From assembly GCF_900696085.1 (NCBI RefSeq), contig NZ_CAADFC020000022.1, forward strand, positions 142,981-206,980: a DNA stretch of 64,000 nt. Direction: 5' to 3'. Source of the DNA: Bradyrhizobium ivorense (GTDB taxonomy: Bacteria > Pseudomonadota > Alphaproteobacteria > Rhizobiales > Xanthobacteraceae). Shown here piece after piece: positions 53,794-63,722 of this stretch. Position numbers and translations under genes: made by a program. The notes beneath the pieces were generated by a model, which was not told the DNA's origin, did no database searches, and saw only the letters and a program-made list of their open reading frames with translations. How positions within the stretch are numbered: position 1 is the stretch's first letter; the number at the start of each line of letters is the position of its first letter.

Positions 53794-54885
53794 TCAGCCT
53801 GTCTTGCGCATTTTGCTGAGCAAATAGTTGTCGTAATAGTTCTCCGCGATCTGGGTGTAGAACAGCACTTCCTTCATATAGGCGTCGTGGCTCTCGCGCG
53901 TCTTCTTGAACAGCGGGCTCTTCTCGGAAATCTCGTTGAGGTGGTCCTGCGTGGCCTGGTAGCTGGCCTCCATCACCGGCTGCGGGAAGGCGCGCAGCTC
54001 GGCCCCGCCGGCGACCAGCCGCTTCAGCGCGGCCGGGTTCACGCTGTCATATTTTTCCAGCATCCAGGCGCCTGCCGCAGCACCAGCCTGGTTCAGCACC
54101 GCCTGGTATTGCTTCGGCAAGCCATTCCACTTCTCGTCGTTGACGATCATGTGCAGCATCGCGCCGCCTTCCCACCAGCCGGGGAAGTAGTAGTATTTCG
54201 CCACCTTGTAGAAGCCGAGCTTCTCGTCGTCATAGGGGCCGACGAACTCGGCGGCATCGATCGATCCTTTCTCGAGCGCGGCATAGACCTCGCCGCCCGC
54301 GATCTGCTGCGGCACGATGCCGAGCCGCGCCAGTACATGGCCGCCCATGCCGGCGATGCGAAACTTGAGGCCCTTCAGGTCGTCGACCGTCTTGATCTCC
54401 TTGCGGAACCAGCCGCCCATCTGGGTGCCGGAGTTGCCGGCAAGGATCGCATGCGCCTTGAACGGTTTCAGCGCCTCGTTGCACAGATCGGCGCCGCCGC
54501 CGAACGCCCACCAGGATTCCTGGTGGCGATGGTTCATGCCGAACGGCACGCCGGTGGCATAGGCCAGCGCCGGCTCCTTGCCGATGTAGAAATACAGCGG
54601 CGTCTGCGCCATCTCGACGGTCGCGGAGCTGACCGCATCGAGCGCCTGCAGGCCGGGCACGAGCTCGCCGGCCGCAAAGGTCTGGATCTGAAACTTGTTG
54701 TCGGTGACATCGGCGACGTATTTCGCAAAGGTCTGCGCTGTGCCGAAGATGGTGTCGAGCGACTTCGGAAAGCTCGACGTCAAACGCCATTTGATCTCGG
54801 GCATGCTCTGCGCGATCGCAGGCGCCGCAACCAGCGTGGTTGCGCCGGCGAGGGCGCCGCCTGTGAGGAACGTACGGCGTTTCAT
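53794..54885 (-). CDS. TRAP-type (TakP-like) periplasmic substrate-binding protein
   Basis: A 363-residue receptor with a twin-arginine leader (MKRRTFLTGGALAGATTLVA, then PAIAQSMPEIKW). The mature protein resembles TakP, the alpha-keto acid receptor of Rhodobacter: WRLTSSFPKSLDTIFG at the start, GGWFRKEIKTVDDLKGLKFR with the signature Arg, EVYAALEKGSIDAAEFVGPY, and WWEGGAMLHMIVN. No DctQ or DctM homologue is next to it, so membrane subunits must be elsewhere or shared. Ligand inferred as an oxo-acid only. Confidence 0.9.
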   Translation of the reverse strand: MKRRTFLTGGALAGATTLVAAPAIAQSMPEIKWRLTSSFPKSLDTIFGTAQTFAKYVADVTDNKFQIQTFAAGELVPGLQALDAVSSATVEMAQTPLYFYIGKEPALAYATGVPFGMNHRHQESWWAFGGGADLCNEALKPFKAHAILAGNSGTQMGGWFRKEIKTVDDLKGLKFRIAGMGGHVLARLGIVPQQIAGGEVYAALEKGSIDAAEFVGPYDDEKLGFYKVAKYYYFPGWWEGGAMLHMIVNDEKWNGLPKQYQAVLNQAGAAAGAWMLEKYDSVNPAALKRLVAGGAELRAFPQPVMEASYQATQDHLNEISEKSPLFKKTRESHDAYMKEVLFYTQIAENYYDNYLLSKMRKTG

Positions 54886-55089
54886 GATGGGGACACTCCT
54901 TTGGCTGGCAGGTCACCGGGCGGGACGCCGTCCGGGACGATCTGGCCGGTATCATTACTGGCTCCAGGGCAGGGGTGGAAGGTGCCTTGCGGGCCTGCGG
55001 GCTTGTAAAGTGCCGGCAGGACGCGCAGTTTGTATCCGCTCCGGGGACAGCAGGGCGCGGCGACGCTCGCGATTGCGCGGCATCGGATC

Positions 55090-55431
55090 ATGATCAGAAA
55101 CGGACTTTACCTGGCCGAGACGCGATTTCTGGACGGCGTGGAGGCCTACAACCGGCACGTCATGGTGCTGCGCGACGGCATGATGCGCGGCGGCGGCGGA
55201 TTCTACTACACCGTCGGCAGCTACACCTCTGCGAACGGCAAGTGGAAAGGCGAGATGACGAGCCGGGAGCACTCGCCGATTTCCGCAACCTATCCCTGGG
55301 CGCGCAAGACCATCAGCATCGGATTTTCCGGCACCTATACGGATGAGGCCGCCGAGTTCGAAGCCACTGCGCTGGCCGGCAAGCAGTCCTTCCGCTTCAA
55401 ATCGGTCTACCGGCTGCTGCACGCGGATTGA
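55090..55431 (+). CDS. GrlR-like small regulatory protein
   Basis: A 113-residue beta-rich protein. The opening MIRNGLYLAETRFLDGVEAY, the central GGGGFYYTVGSYTSANGKWK and GFSGTYTDEAAEFEATALAG resemble the beta-barrel GrlR family, first known as negative regulators of type III secretion in enteric pathogens but common elsewhere. ATG 55090 starts the homologous part; an upstream ATG at 55030 would add 20 residues. A regulatory role is only inferred. It is divergent from the TakP-like gene. Confidence 0.6.
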   Translation: MIRNGLYLAETRFLDGVEAYNRHVMVLRDGMMRGGGGFYYTVGSYTSANGKWKGEMTSREHSPISATYPWARKTISIGFSGTYTDEAAEFEATALAGKQSFRFKSVYRLLHAD

Positions 55432-55494
55432 AATCGCGGCGCATGTCTGCTTTCAGGCAGACGTGACGCCGCGCTCTGCCGCAAAAAATACGAG

Positions 55495-56169
55495 TCAGTC
55501 CTTGTACTCGCAGCCGAGCCGCGCCAGCGTTTCGTCGACCCAGCGGCGATCGGGCGTGCCGGCGAGGATCTGCTGGATCGCCTTTTCCTCGCTCGCCTTC
55601 TTGGCTTCGGTCTGCTTGCAGATTTCCGCGGCCTGGTCATAGGGCACGCACAGCACGCCGTCGTCATCGGCGACGATGAGGTCGCCGGGCTCGACGATCA
55701 TGCCGTCGATCGAGATCGCGCAGTTGATCTCGCCCGGGCCGTCCTTGTAAGGACCGCGATGCGCGACGCCGGCGGCGAACACCGGGAACGATCCGGCGCG
55801 GATCGCGCCGGCATCGCGGATCGAGCCGTCGATGACAAAACCCGCGACGCCCTTCTTCTCGGCGAGCGTCGACATGATCTCGCCGATGATGGCGTTGACC
55901 AGGATGCCGCCGGCGTCGACGACGATGACGTCACCCGGCTGCGCCAGATCGATCGCCTTGTGCACCATCAGATTGTCGCCGGGCCGGGTCTTGACGGTCA
56001 GTGCCGGGCCGCCGAGCCAGCCGCCGCCATGCATCGGCCGCAACCGGTTGGTGCCCGCGATCCGCGACATCACGTCGCTGATATTGGCGACGGGGAGCGT
56101 GCGGTAGCGCGCGACCAGATCGGGCGACACTTTTCGTTTCGTCTTGTGAATTGCAAATCCAATGGCCAT
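55495..56169 (-). CDS. ligK: 4-carboxy-4-hydroxy-2-oxoadipate aldolase-like protein (RraA fold)
   Basis: A 224-residue RraA-fold class II pyruvate aldolase. Key parts: LPVANISDVMSRIAGTNRLR, KTRPGDNLMVHKAIDLAQPG, IVVDAGGILVNAIIGEIMST, and FVIDGSIRDAGAIRAGSFPV with the Arg-Asp metal/substrate site, then EPGDLIVADDDGVLCVPYD. The family contains the CHA/HMG aldolases and RraA-like proteins without aldolase activity; ligJ upstream on the same strand favours the aldolase that yields pyruvate and oxaloacetate in the 4,5-cleavage pathway. Confidence 0.82.
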   Translation of the reverse strand: MAIGFAIHKTKRKVSPDLVARYRTLPVANISDVMSRIAGTNRLRPMHGGGWLGGPALTVKTRPGDNLMVHKAIDLAQPGDVIVVDAGGILVNAIIGEIMSTLAEKKGVAGFVIDGSIRDAGAIRAGSFPVFAAGVAHRGPYKDGPGEINCAISIDGMIVEPGDLIVADDDGVLCVPYDQAAEICKQTEAKKASEEKAIQQILAGTPDRRWVDETLARLGCEYKD

Positions 56170-56250
56170 CGGTTTTCTCCGGGTGTTCTGAGTTTGATTG
56201 CTTGGAACGTGATTGGATCGGGTCGCATCGCTGCCGCGCAGGAGGTGTAC

Positions 56251-56374
56251 TCCCTCTCCCGCTTGCGGGGGAGGGTCGGGGTGGGGCTCTCTCCACCAAT
56301 CATATCGTGGAGAAAGCCCCCACCCGGATCGCATCTTGCGATGCGATCCGACCTCCCCCGCAAGCGGGAGAGGT
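56251..56374. repeat. Palindromic repeat with 'CCTCTCCCGCTTGCGGGGG' arms
   Basis: 124-base inverted repeat: left TCCCTCTCCCGCTTGCGGGG then GAGGGTCGGGGTGGGG; right CCCCCACCCGGATCGCATC through GACCTCCCCCGCAAGCGGGA then GAGGTG. Inner hairpins occur at TTGCGATGCGA-type sequences. It lies inside the presumed ligJ-ligK transcript and so may affect relative expression of the two genes. Confidence 0.85.
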
Positions 56375-56412
56375 GAACGAGCCTGCGGCCGGATCGATGC
56401 AATCGGTCTTCT

Positions 56413-57438
56413 CTAATGCGCGCGGCGGTCGAGATGGGCGTTGAGGCGGGGATAGACGCGGCGGGCGTTGCCTTCGAAGATCTTGGCCTTGTCCTCGGCG
56501 CTCAGCGGCAAGGCGTCGATATAGCGGCGGGTGTCGTCGAAGTGATGGCCGGTCTCGGGATCGATGCCGCGGACGGCGCCGACCATCTCGGAGGCGAACA
56601 GGATGTTCTCGACCGGGATCACCCGGGTCAAGAGCTCGATGCCGGGGAGGTGATAGACGCAGGTGTCGAAGTACACGTTCTTGAGCAGATGCTCCGACAG
56701 CGGCGGCAGCTTCATGTCTTGCGCGAGGCCACGGTAGCGGCCCCAGTGATAGGGCACCGCGCCGCCGCCATGCGGGATGATGAAGCGGAGCGTCGGGAAG
56801 CGCTTGAACAGATCGGAGGTCAGAAACTGCATGAAGGCGGTGGTGTCGCCGTTCAGGTAATGCGCGCCGGTGCCGTGAAAACAGGGATTGCAGGACGAGG
56901 AGACGTGGACCATTGCCGGCACGTCGAGCTCGACCATCTTCTCATAGAGCGGAAACCACCACTCGTCGGTCAGCGGCGGATCGCACCAGTAGCCGCCGGC
57001 CGGATCGGGGTTGAGGTTGCAGCCGACGAAGCCGAGCTGGGTGACGCAGCGCTCCAGCTCGGCGATGCAGTTTTTCGGCTGCACGCCGGGGCTCTGCGGC
57101 AGCTGGCAGACCGGCACGAAATTGTTCGGAAACAGCGTGCAGACCCGGTGCACCATGTCGTTGCAGATCGTGGTCCATTCCACGCTGGTGGCTTCCTTGC
57201 CGACGTGATGCGCCATGCCGGCGGCGCGCGGCGAGAAGATGGTGACGTCGGTGCCGCGCTCCTTCTGCAGCTTGAGCTGCGCGCCCTGCACGCTGTCGCG
57301 AATCTCGTCGTCGCTGATGCCGAGATTGGTGGTGAGCGGGCGACGGCTCTTGTCGGCGAGGCCGGCGAGCTGCTTGTCGCGGAACGCGTGCAGTTTTGGC
57401 GGCTCGGTGGTGTAGTGGCCGTGGCAGTCGATGATCAT
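56413..57438 (-). CDS. ligJ: 4-oxalomesaconate hydratase
   Basis: A 341-residue amidohydrolase-superfamily enzyme hydrating 4-oxalomesaconate to 4-carboxy-4-hydroxy-2-oxoadipate in protocatechuate-4,5 and gallate catabolism. The metal HxH motif is at the very start (MIIDCHGHYT, His6 and His8); further family signatures are VTIFSPRAAGMAHHVGK, LPQSPGVQPKNCIAELE, MVHVSSSCNPCFHGTGAHYL, FIIPHGGGAVPYHWGR, and ILFASEMVGAVRGIDP. These agree with the LigJ type rather than with 2-pyrone-4,6-dicarboxylate hydrolase (LigI). It lies 16 bases downstream of the MFS permease gene. Confidence 0.9.
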   Translation of the reverse strand: MIIDCHGHYTTEPPKLHAFRDKQLAGLADKSRRPLTTNLGISDDEIRDSVQGAQLKLQKERGTDVTIFSPRAAGMAHHVGKEATSVEWTTICNDMVHRVCTLFPNNFVPVCQLPQSPGVQPKNCIAELERCVTQLGFVGCNLNPDPAGGYWCDPPLTDEWWFPLYEKMVELDVPAMVHVSSSCNPCFHGTGAHYLNGDTTAFMQFLTSDLFKRFPTLRFIIPHGGGAVPYHWGRYRGLAQDMKLPPLSEHLLKNVYFDTCVYHLPGIELLTRVIPVENILFASEMVGAVRGIDPETGHHFDDTRRYIDALPLSAEDKAKIFEGNARRVYPRLNAHLDRRAH

Positions 57439-57454
57439 GATTGCACTCTCTCTT

Positions 57455-58783
57455 CTAATGCGTAGCGGATGACGGGATCGCGTGCGTCAGCTCCGCCTCG
57501 CGCGGCTTGACGCGCATGGTGGCGGCGATGGCGGAGGCGACGATCAGGAAGCCGGCGATTCCGACCAGCGCCCAGGAGAAGCTGCCGGTGGAATCCTTGA
57601 TCAGGCCGATGCACCACGGGCCGATCAGCCCGCCGAACTGCGCGAGCGTGTTGACCATCGCGATCGAGGCGGCACCGGCCGCACCGGTCAACAGCGAGGC
57701 GTTGATGCTCCAGAACAACGGATTGCCGGCGTTCAGGCTGAAGCCGACGATGCAGAGGAACACGAACGCCAGCACCGGGCTGTGCACATAGGCGCTGCCG
57801 AGCATCGCGATCGCCGCCAGCAGATAGACGCCGGCAAGATGAAACTTGCGGTCGCCGGTCTTGTCCGAGCTGCGGCTGACCACGATGGTGCCTACGACGC
57901 CGAGCAGCGGCGGGATCGCCGAGAGAAACCCGACCTGGATGTTGCTGAGCTCGCCCATGCCCTTGATGATCTGCGGCAGCCACAGCAACAGGCCATAGAT
58001 GCCGACCAGCGCGCAGCCGAAGAGAGCCGCCAGCAGCCAGACCCTGATATCGAGGACGCAGTCGATCACCCTGTGCTGCCCCTGTTGCTCGATCTCGGCC
58101 CGCTCGGCGGCGAGCTCGCCCTCCAGCCAGTCGGCCTGCTCTTTGCTGAGCCAGCTCGCCTTGGCCGGGCGGTCGGTCAGATAATAGAGCGTGAACAGGC
58201 CGAGCAGAATGGTGGGCACGCCCTCGGCGAGGAACATCCACTGCCAGCCATGCAGGCCGCCGGCGCCGTCGAACCAGGTCATGATGCTGGTTGAGATCGG
58301 CCCGCCCAGCACAGCCGAGAACGAGCCGGCGATGATGTAGCCGGCGACAGCTCGGGCGCGATAGCGCGACGGAAACCAGTAGGTCAGATAGAGCACGACG
58401 CCGGGCATGAAGCCGGCTTCCGCGACGCCGAGGCCGAACCGCATCACATAGAGGCCGAACGGATTCCAGACGAAGGCGGTCAGCGCCGCGACCAGCCCCC
58501 AGGTGATCAGGATGCGCGCGAGCCAGATTCGTGCGCCGAGCAGATGCAGCATGAGATTGCTCGGCACCTCCAGCACCATGTAGCCGAGGAAGAAGATGCT
58601 GGCCGCGAAGCCGAAGATCGCCGGGCTGAAGCCGAGATCCTGGTTCATGGTCAGCCCGGCGTAGCCGAGATTGATGCGGTCGAGATAGTTGAAGAACATC
58701 ATCGCGAACAGGATCGGGATCAGCCGCCAGTAGACGCGGCGGATGGTCTGGCGCTCCAGGTCGCTGACGGCAGGTTGGGCCAT
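57455..58783 (-). CDS. MFS permease of the anion:cation symporter family
   Basis: A 442-residue 12-helix transporter. N-terminal half: MMFFNYLDRINLGYAGLTMN, the family signature with the DRxN pair; loop LLGARIWLARILITWGLV; and GLGVAEAGFMPGVVLYLTYW. The central loop has LTDRPAKASWLSKEQADWLE, typical of this family. It is expected to import an aromatic or other carboxylic acid; the ligJ neighbour suggests an aromatic acid such as gallate, protocatechuate or a phthalate-related acid. ATG 58783 begins MAQPAVSDLE. Confidence 0.9.
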   Translation of the reverse strand: MAQPAVSDLERQTIRRVYWRLIPILFAMMFFNYLDRINLGYAGLTMNQDLGFSPAIFGFAASIFFLGYMVLEVPSNLMLHLLGARIWLARILITWGLVAALTAFVWNPFGLYVMRFGLGVAEAGFMPGVVLYLTYWFPSRYRARAVAGYIIAGSFSAVLGGPISTSIMTWFDGAGGLHGWQWMFLAEGVPTILLGLFTLYYLTDRPAKASWLSKEQADWLEGELAAERAEIEQQGQHRVIDCVLDIRVWLLAALFGCALVGIYGLLLWLPQIIKGMGELSNIQVGFLSAIPPLLGVVGTIVVSRSSDKTGDRKFHLAGVYLLAAIAMLGSAYVHSPVLAFVFLCIVGFSLNAGNPLFWSINASLLTGAAGAASIAMVNTLAQFGGLIGPWCIGLIKDSTGSFSWALVGIAGFLIVASAIAATMRVKPREAELTHAIPSSATH

Positions 58784-59024
58784 TGTTTCCTCTCGTCTTG
58801 TCATTGTTGGCGCCGGCGGACCAAGGTTGGGGTTAGTCTCCGCCGCGAATTCGCATGGCAGACCGGCAGTGCGCGCTGCGCTCCAGCACCCGGTCGTGAT
58901 GCATATTTCGCCTTCCCCCTTTGCTCCCCATGGAGCATCGGCATTTTGTCGCCAAGATCGGGAAACGGTCCGGGGAGGTCAAATACCGCTTTGACCCCTC
59001 ACTTATAGGGAAACGGAATAAGCG

Positions 59025-59960
59025 ATGGACTACCGGCAGCTTCGCTACTTCATCGCCGTCGCCGAGGAGCTGAGCTTCAGCCGCGCCGCAAAGCGTCTGC
59101 ATGTCAGCCAGCCGCCGCTGAGCACGCAGATCAAGGCGATGGAGGAGGAACTCGGCACCCAGCTGCTGTCGCGGACGCGGCGCGCCGTCGAGCTGACCCA
59201 GGCCGGCCACTTGCTGCTCGAGCACGCGCGGCGCGCCGTCGGCGAGCTCGATCTCGCGTCGGAGACGGTGCGCCGGGCCGCGCGCGGCGAAGCCGGCGTG
59301 GTCCGCGTCGGTTTTACCGACTCGGTGCCGATGCTCGACATGTTCGCCGAACTGTTCCGCAGCTTCCGCGCCAGCTATCCGCGGGTGAAGATCGAGCTCA
59401 GGCACATGTCGACCGCAAAGCAGCTGCAGGCGATGGCCGATGCCGAGCTCGATGTCGCGATCATGCGGCCGCCGCTCGACTTCCGTCCCGCAGCCGACCT
59501 GCAGGTGCACGTGGTCTGGCGCGATCGGCTGATGGCGTTTCTGCCGCTGGATCATCCGCTCGCCGCCGCGCCGGGCAAATTGCAGATGGCCGATCTCGCC
59601 GACTACGAATTCGTCGGCATGGCCGAGAGCGGCTGCGGCGTCGGCGACCAGGCCGCGATGCTGTGCCGGCGCGCCGGCTTCGTGCCGCGCATTGCGCAGG
59701 AGGCGCATGAGCTGCGCACCGTGCTCAGTCTGGTGGCGGCGGGAATCGGGATCTCGGTGCTGCCGTCCTGCTATCAGCAGGCCGGCGTCATGAACGTCGT
59801 CGCCAAGACGTTGGATACGCCTGACGCCGAGAGCCGGATGCTGGTGGCGATGCGCTCCAGCGCCTCGCTGCTGCCGCGGCGTTTCGTCGAATGCGCGCTG
59901 CAGGCGGCGTCGCGCAGCGGGCCGCCGCTTGCGGCGGAGGTTGCCGCCGCCGGCCGCTGA
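59025..59960 (+). CDS. LysR-family regulator divergent from the ligJ/permease unit
   Basis: A 311-residue LysR protein. HTH: MDYRQLRYFIAVAEELSFSR, AAKRLHVSQPPLSTQIKAME, LGTQLLSRTRRAVELTQAG. The effector domain has GVVRVGFTDSVPMLDMFAEL and MRPPLDFRPAADLQVHVVW. It starts 241 bases from the MFS permease start on the other strand, the classical position for a LysR activator of the adjacent catabolic unit. GGGAAACGGAATAAGCG precedes the ATG. It ends directly at the convergent amidotransferase gene with no gap. Confidence 0.95.
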   Translation: MDYRQLRYFIAVAEELSFSRAAKRLHVSQPPLSTQIKAMEEELGTQLLSRTRRAVELTQAGHLLLEHARRAVGELDLASETVRRAARGEAGVVRVGFTDSVPMLDMFAELFRSFRASYPRVKIELRHMSTAKQLQAMADAELDVAIMRPPLDFRPAADLQVHVVWRDRLMAFLPLDHPLAAAPGKLQMADLADYEFVGMAESGCGVGDQAAMLCRRAGFVPRIAQEAHELRTVLSLVAAGIGISVLPSCYQQAGVMNVVAKTLDTPDAESRMLVAMRSSASLLPRRFVECALQAASRSGPPLAAEVAAAGR

Positions 59961-60671
59961 TCAGCCGCGCGGACGGGTCAGGAAACGCGTGATCACGCCG
60001 CCGAGTTTGGCGTGATCGAGCGGTTCGGCGAGCGAGGCCTTGGCTGAAACGACCTGCGCGTCGGGCGCGCGGCCGCGGTGCAGGTCGCACAGCGCGTCGG
60101 CATAGTCGATAGAAAATTCCGGATGCGGCTGCACCGACAGCGTGGTGCCGCCATCGTAAAGCAGTCCGGCATGCGGCGTGAAATCGGACGCCATGATGGT
60201 GCGCGCGGCGGCGGGCGGGGCGATCACCTGATCCTGATGCGAGCAGGCGACGGCGATCTCTTCGCCCGCGATCAGCCCGTTGTCTTGCGCCAGCCGGTAG
60301 ACGTGACGTCCCATGCCCCAGCCCTTGTCGGATTTGCGCACCGTGCCGCCGAGCGCCTGCGCGATCAGCTGATGGCCGAAGCACACGCCGACCATCGGTG
60401 TGCGCCGGTCATGGGCCGCGCGCACGAGAGCTTCGAGCGGGGCGATCCAGTCGAATTCGTCATAGACGCCGGCCGGTGATCCCGTGATCAGGATCGCATC
60501 AAGGCTGGCGGGGTCCGGAAGTCGCTCGCCATTGGGAATGCTGACTGTGTCGCAGGCGATCGACCCATCGGCGGCGGCGACCATTCGCGCGAACATCTGC
60601 GGATAGCTGCCGTGGCGCGCGCGGAGCTGCGCATTGACGAGACCGGTTTCGATGATGGTGATGCGGGGCAT
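59961..60671 (-). CDS. Class I glutamine amidotransferase-like protein
   Basis: A 236-residue protein of the GATase1 fold (GMP-synthase-like). The nucleophile elbow is MVGVCFGHQLIAQALGG with the catalytic Cys, and the C-terminal catalytic His and Glu are in LSVQPHPEFSIDYADAL. LITGSPAGVYDEFDWIAPLE is typical of stand-alone GATase1 proteins such as gamma-glutamyl-polyamine hydrolase relatives and YfeJ. No partner synthetase gene is adjacent, and the substrate is not known. Its stop abuts the LysR stop. Confidence 0.9.
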   Translation of the reverse strand: MPRITIIETGLVNAQLRARHGSYPQMFARMVAAADGSIACDTVSIPNGERLPDPASLDAILITGSPAGVYDEFDWIAPLEALVRAAHDRRTPMVGVCFGHQLIAQALGGTVRKSDKGWGMGRHVYRLAQDNGLIAGEEIAVACSHQDQVIAPPAAARTIMASDFTPHAGLLYDGGTTLSVQPHPEFSIDYADALCDLHRGRAPDAQVVSAKASLAEPLDHAKLGGVITRFLTRPRG

Positions 60672-60756
60672 GGACGGCCGGCGGATGAGCGGAGGACGGC
60701 CCCGCCTTTACTCCGAAAGCGCGTCCGGCCACAAGCCGCGCGCGGCGGCTATCCGA

Positions 60757-61689
60757 TCAATTCCGCGGCGGCGCGGCCTGCTCGATCGTCGCGGTCTGCG
60801 GCGCTGCCGGCGTCGTGCTGACGATCGCCCGCTCGGTGCGGTAGCGCGGCAGCTGGTCCTCGAGCGAATAGCCGACGCACAGCGCAAGGCTCGACCACAC
60901 CGCCATGCTGAAATACAGCGACATCCAGGCGATTTCCTCGCGCCATTCGGCGATGTCGTGGGTGACGACCCAGCGTGTGCTGACGTCGCGCAGGCCTTCG
61001 AGCGGGTGCAGCAGCGTGCCGCCGGCGGCGAGCTCGGCGCGCCAGCGGTTCAGATACATCGGCACGTCGACCGTCATCAGGAAGGCGAGATAGCCGGTGA
61101 TGCCGATGATCGCGATGACGAACGCCCAGCGCACCGGACCGTGAAACTCCGGCAGCAGCCGGCACAGCGCGATGCCGACCAGGAAGAACACCACGGCCCA
61201 GATCGAATTCTCGATCGCGTTGCCGAGATAGTGCGTGGTCAGCACCGCATACCAGGAGAAGGCTTCCGCGATCAGGATCAGCGGCACGATGATCCATGCG
61301 ATGTTCACCGTGGTCTCGGCGCCGGTCATGGTGCCGAGCTGATGCAGCACGATCGCCCATTGCGCGGCGAAGCAGACCTCGGCGACGGTGGCGACGGTTC
61401 GCCCGACCGCGACGCTCGACAGCCAGGTGTCGAACAGGCAGATGCGCTGCACGTCGGCGCGCGGCAGGATCGAGCGAAAGGCGCAGCCGAACACATAGGC
61501 CGCGCACAGCAGCAGCATCAGGCCGATGCCGGACGAGTTGCCCAGGCTGCCGCTGCTCTGCTCGTGGAACTGGCGGTACAGCACAAACCAGACCGCGATG
61601 TTGGCGGCGCTGACCAGCGTCAGCAGGCCCCACCACCTGACCACCGGATTGGACCAGGCCAGCGAAACCGGCCGTGCCTGACGCTTCAT
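60757..61689 (-). CDS. Multi-pass membrane protein, unknown
   Basis: A 310-residue protein with about eight hydrophobic helices, e.g. WWGLLTLVSAANIAVWFVLY, GIGLMLLLCAAYVFGCAF, AWIIVPLILIAEAFSWYAVL, IWAVVFFLVGIALCRLLPEF, WAFVIAIIGITGYLAFLMTV and MSLYFSMAVWSSLALCVGYS. Charged residues occur in loops, with no recognisable catalytic motif. ATG 61689 (MKRQARPVSL) is preferred; TTG 61695 is possible. The C-terminal tail is Thr/Ala-rich. No family is recognised. Confidence 0.7.
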   Translation of the reverse strand: MKRQARPVSLAWSNPVVRWWGLLTLVSAANIAVWFVLYRQFHEQSSGSLGNSSGIGLMLLLCAAYVFGCAFRSILPRADVQRICLFDTWLSSVAVGRTVATVAEVCFAAQWAIVLHQLGTMTGAETTVNIAWIIVPLILIAEAFSWYAVLTTHYLGNAIENSIWAVVFFLVGIALCRLLPEFHGPVRWAFVIAIIGITGYLAFLMTVDVPMYLNRWRAELAAGGTLLHPLEGLRDVSTRWVVTHDIAEWREEIAWMSLYFSMAVWSSLALCVGYSLEDQLPRYRTERAIVSTTPAAPQTATIEQAAPPRN

Positions 61690-61858
61690 GCTCAATTCAC
61701 CGCTCCGCGTGTTACCGAACCGACATTGATATGTAGCAATTCTGTCACAAATGTCCGCGAATCACGACTAAAAAATGCGTGTGGGAGCGGGGCGGGGGTG
61801 TGAGGTGCGGGGATGCGGGAGTAACGCATGACTCACGAGCGGCACCAAACCATTCAGT

Positions 61859-61886
61859 GTCGTCCCGGCTTTTCGCCGGCACGACG
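61859..61886. repeat. Short hairpin resembling half of an intergenic repeat
   Basis: GTCGTCCCGGCTTTTCGCCG then GCACGAC can fold as a single arm. It resembles one arm of the CGTCCTGGC family at 25011-25125, without the second arm. It may be a decayed copy. Confidence 0.3.
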
Positions 61887-61945
61887 TGTCACAGAACTAC
61901 GCTGACCGTCATCCTCATGAGGAGATGCGGCGAGGAGGCCCTGCC

Positions 61946-62419
61946 TCAGCCGCGCAGCGCGGTTTCCGGGATGGTGCGGCGGACCACTTCGCGCATCGCA
62001 AAACTGGAATGGATGCGGGCGACGCCCGGCATTCGCGACAGGTGCTGCTTGTGGATGCGCTCGAAGTCGGCGATGTCGCGCGCGATGACCTGCAGGTGAT
62101 AATCGTCGCTGCCGGACATCAGGTGGCAGGAGACGACGTCGGGGCAGCGCGCGATCGCGGCCTCGAACGCCGCCAGATAATCCTCGCTCTGCTTCTCCAG
62201 CGTGATGGTGACGACGACTGTGGTCACGAGACCGAGCGCTGATGGTTCGAGATCGACGCGGTAGCCTCTGATGACGCCGGTCTCCTCGAGATGACGGATG
62301 CGTCGCGCGCAGGCGGTCGGCGACAGCCCGACCTTCTCCGCCAGCTCGATCTGGCTGGCGCGGGCATCCAGCACCAGCTCGGCCAGGATACGGAGATCGA
62401 TGCGGTCGAGACCGTCCAC
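61946..62419 (-). CDS. Lrp/AsnC-family transcriptional regulator
   Basis: A 157-residue feast/famine regulator. HTH: DGLDRIDLRILAELVLDARA with SQIELAEKVGLSPTACARRI and RHLEETGVIRGYRVDLEPSA. The RAM ligand-binding domain follows, with SCHLMSGSDDYHLQVIARDI. GTG 62419 is chosen because AGAGGA precedes it and it places the start at the normal family position; an ATG at 62506 would add 29 non-homologous residues. It is divergent from ald with 141 bases between and is the probable alanine-responsive regulator. Confidence 0.93.
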   Translation of the reverse strand: MDGLDRIDLRILAELVLDARASQIELAEKVGLSPTACARRIRHLEETGVIRGYRVDLEPSALGLVTTVVVTITLEKQSEDYLAAFEAAIARCPDVVSCHLMSGSDDYHLQVIARDIADFERIHKQHLSRMPGVARIHSSFAMREVVRRTIPETALRG

Positions 62420-62560
62420 GCAGCTTTCCTCTAAGAATGCCGTCAGGTGCGAAGGATATGAGCGTATTCGGCTGTGAGCAAGCCGGATTTCGCTGAGAAA
62501 CGCCATGTGGTGAGGAATAGCCTCAACGTTAACGGGAGTGATTCATTTCAGGAGCGGACC

Positions 62561-63676
<1,116 letters not shown>

Positions 63677-63722
63677 GAGTCCCGATCTCGTGCGGGTCAA
63701 ACCTCCCCTTGAAAAGGTAGGG

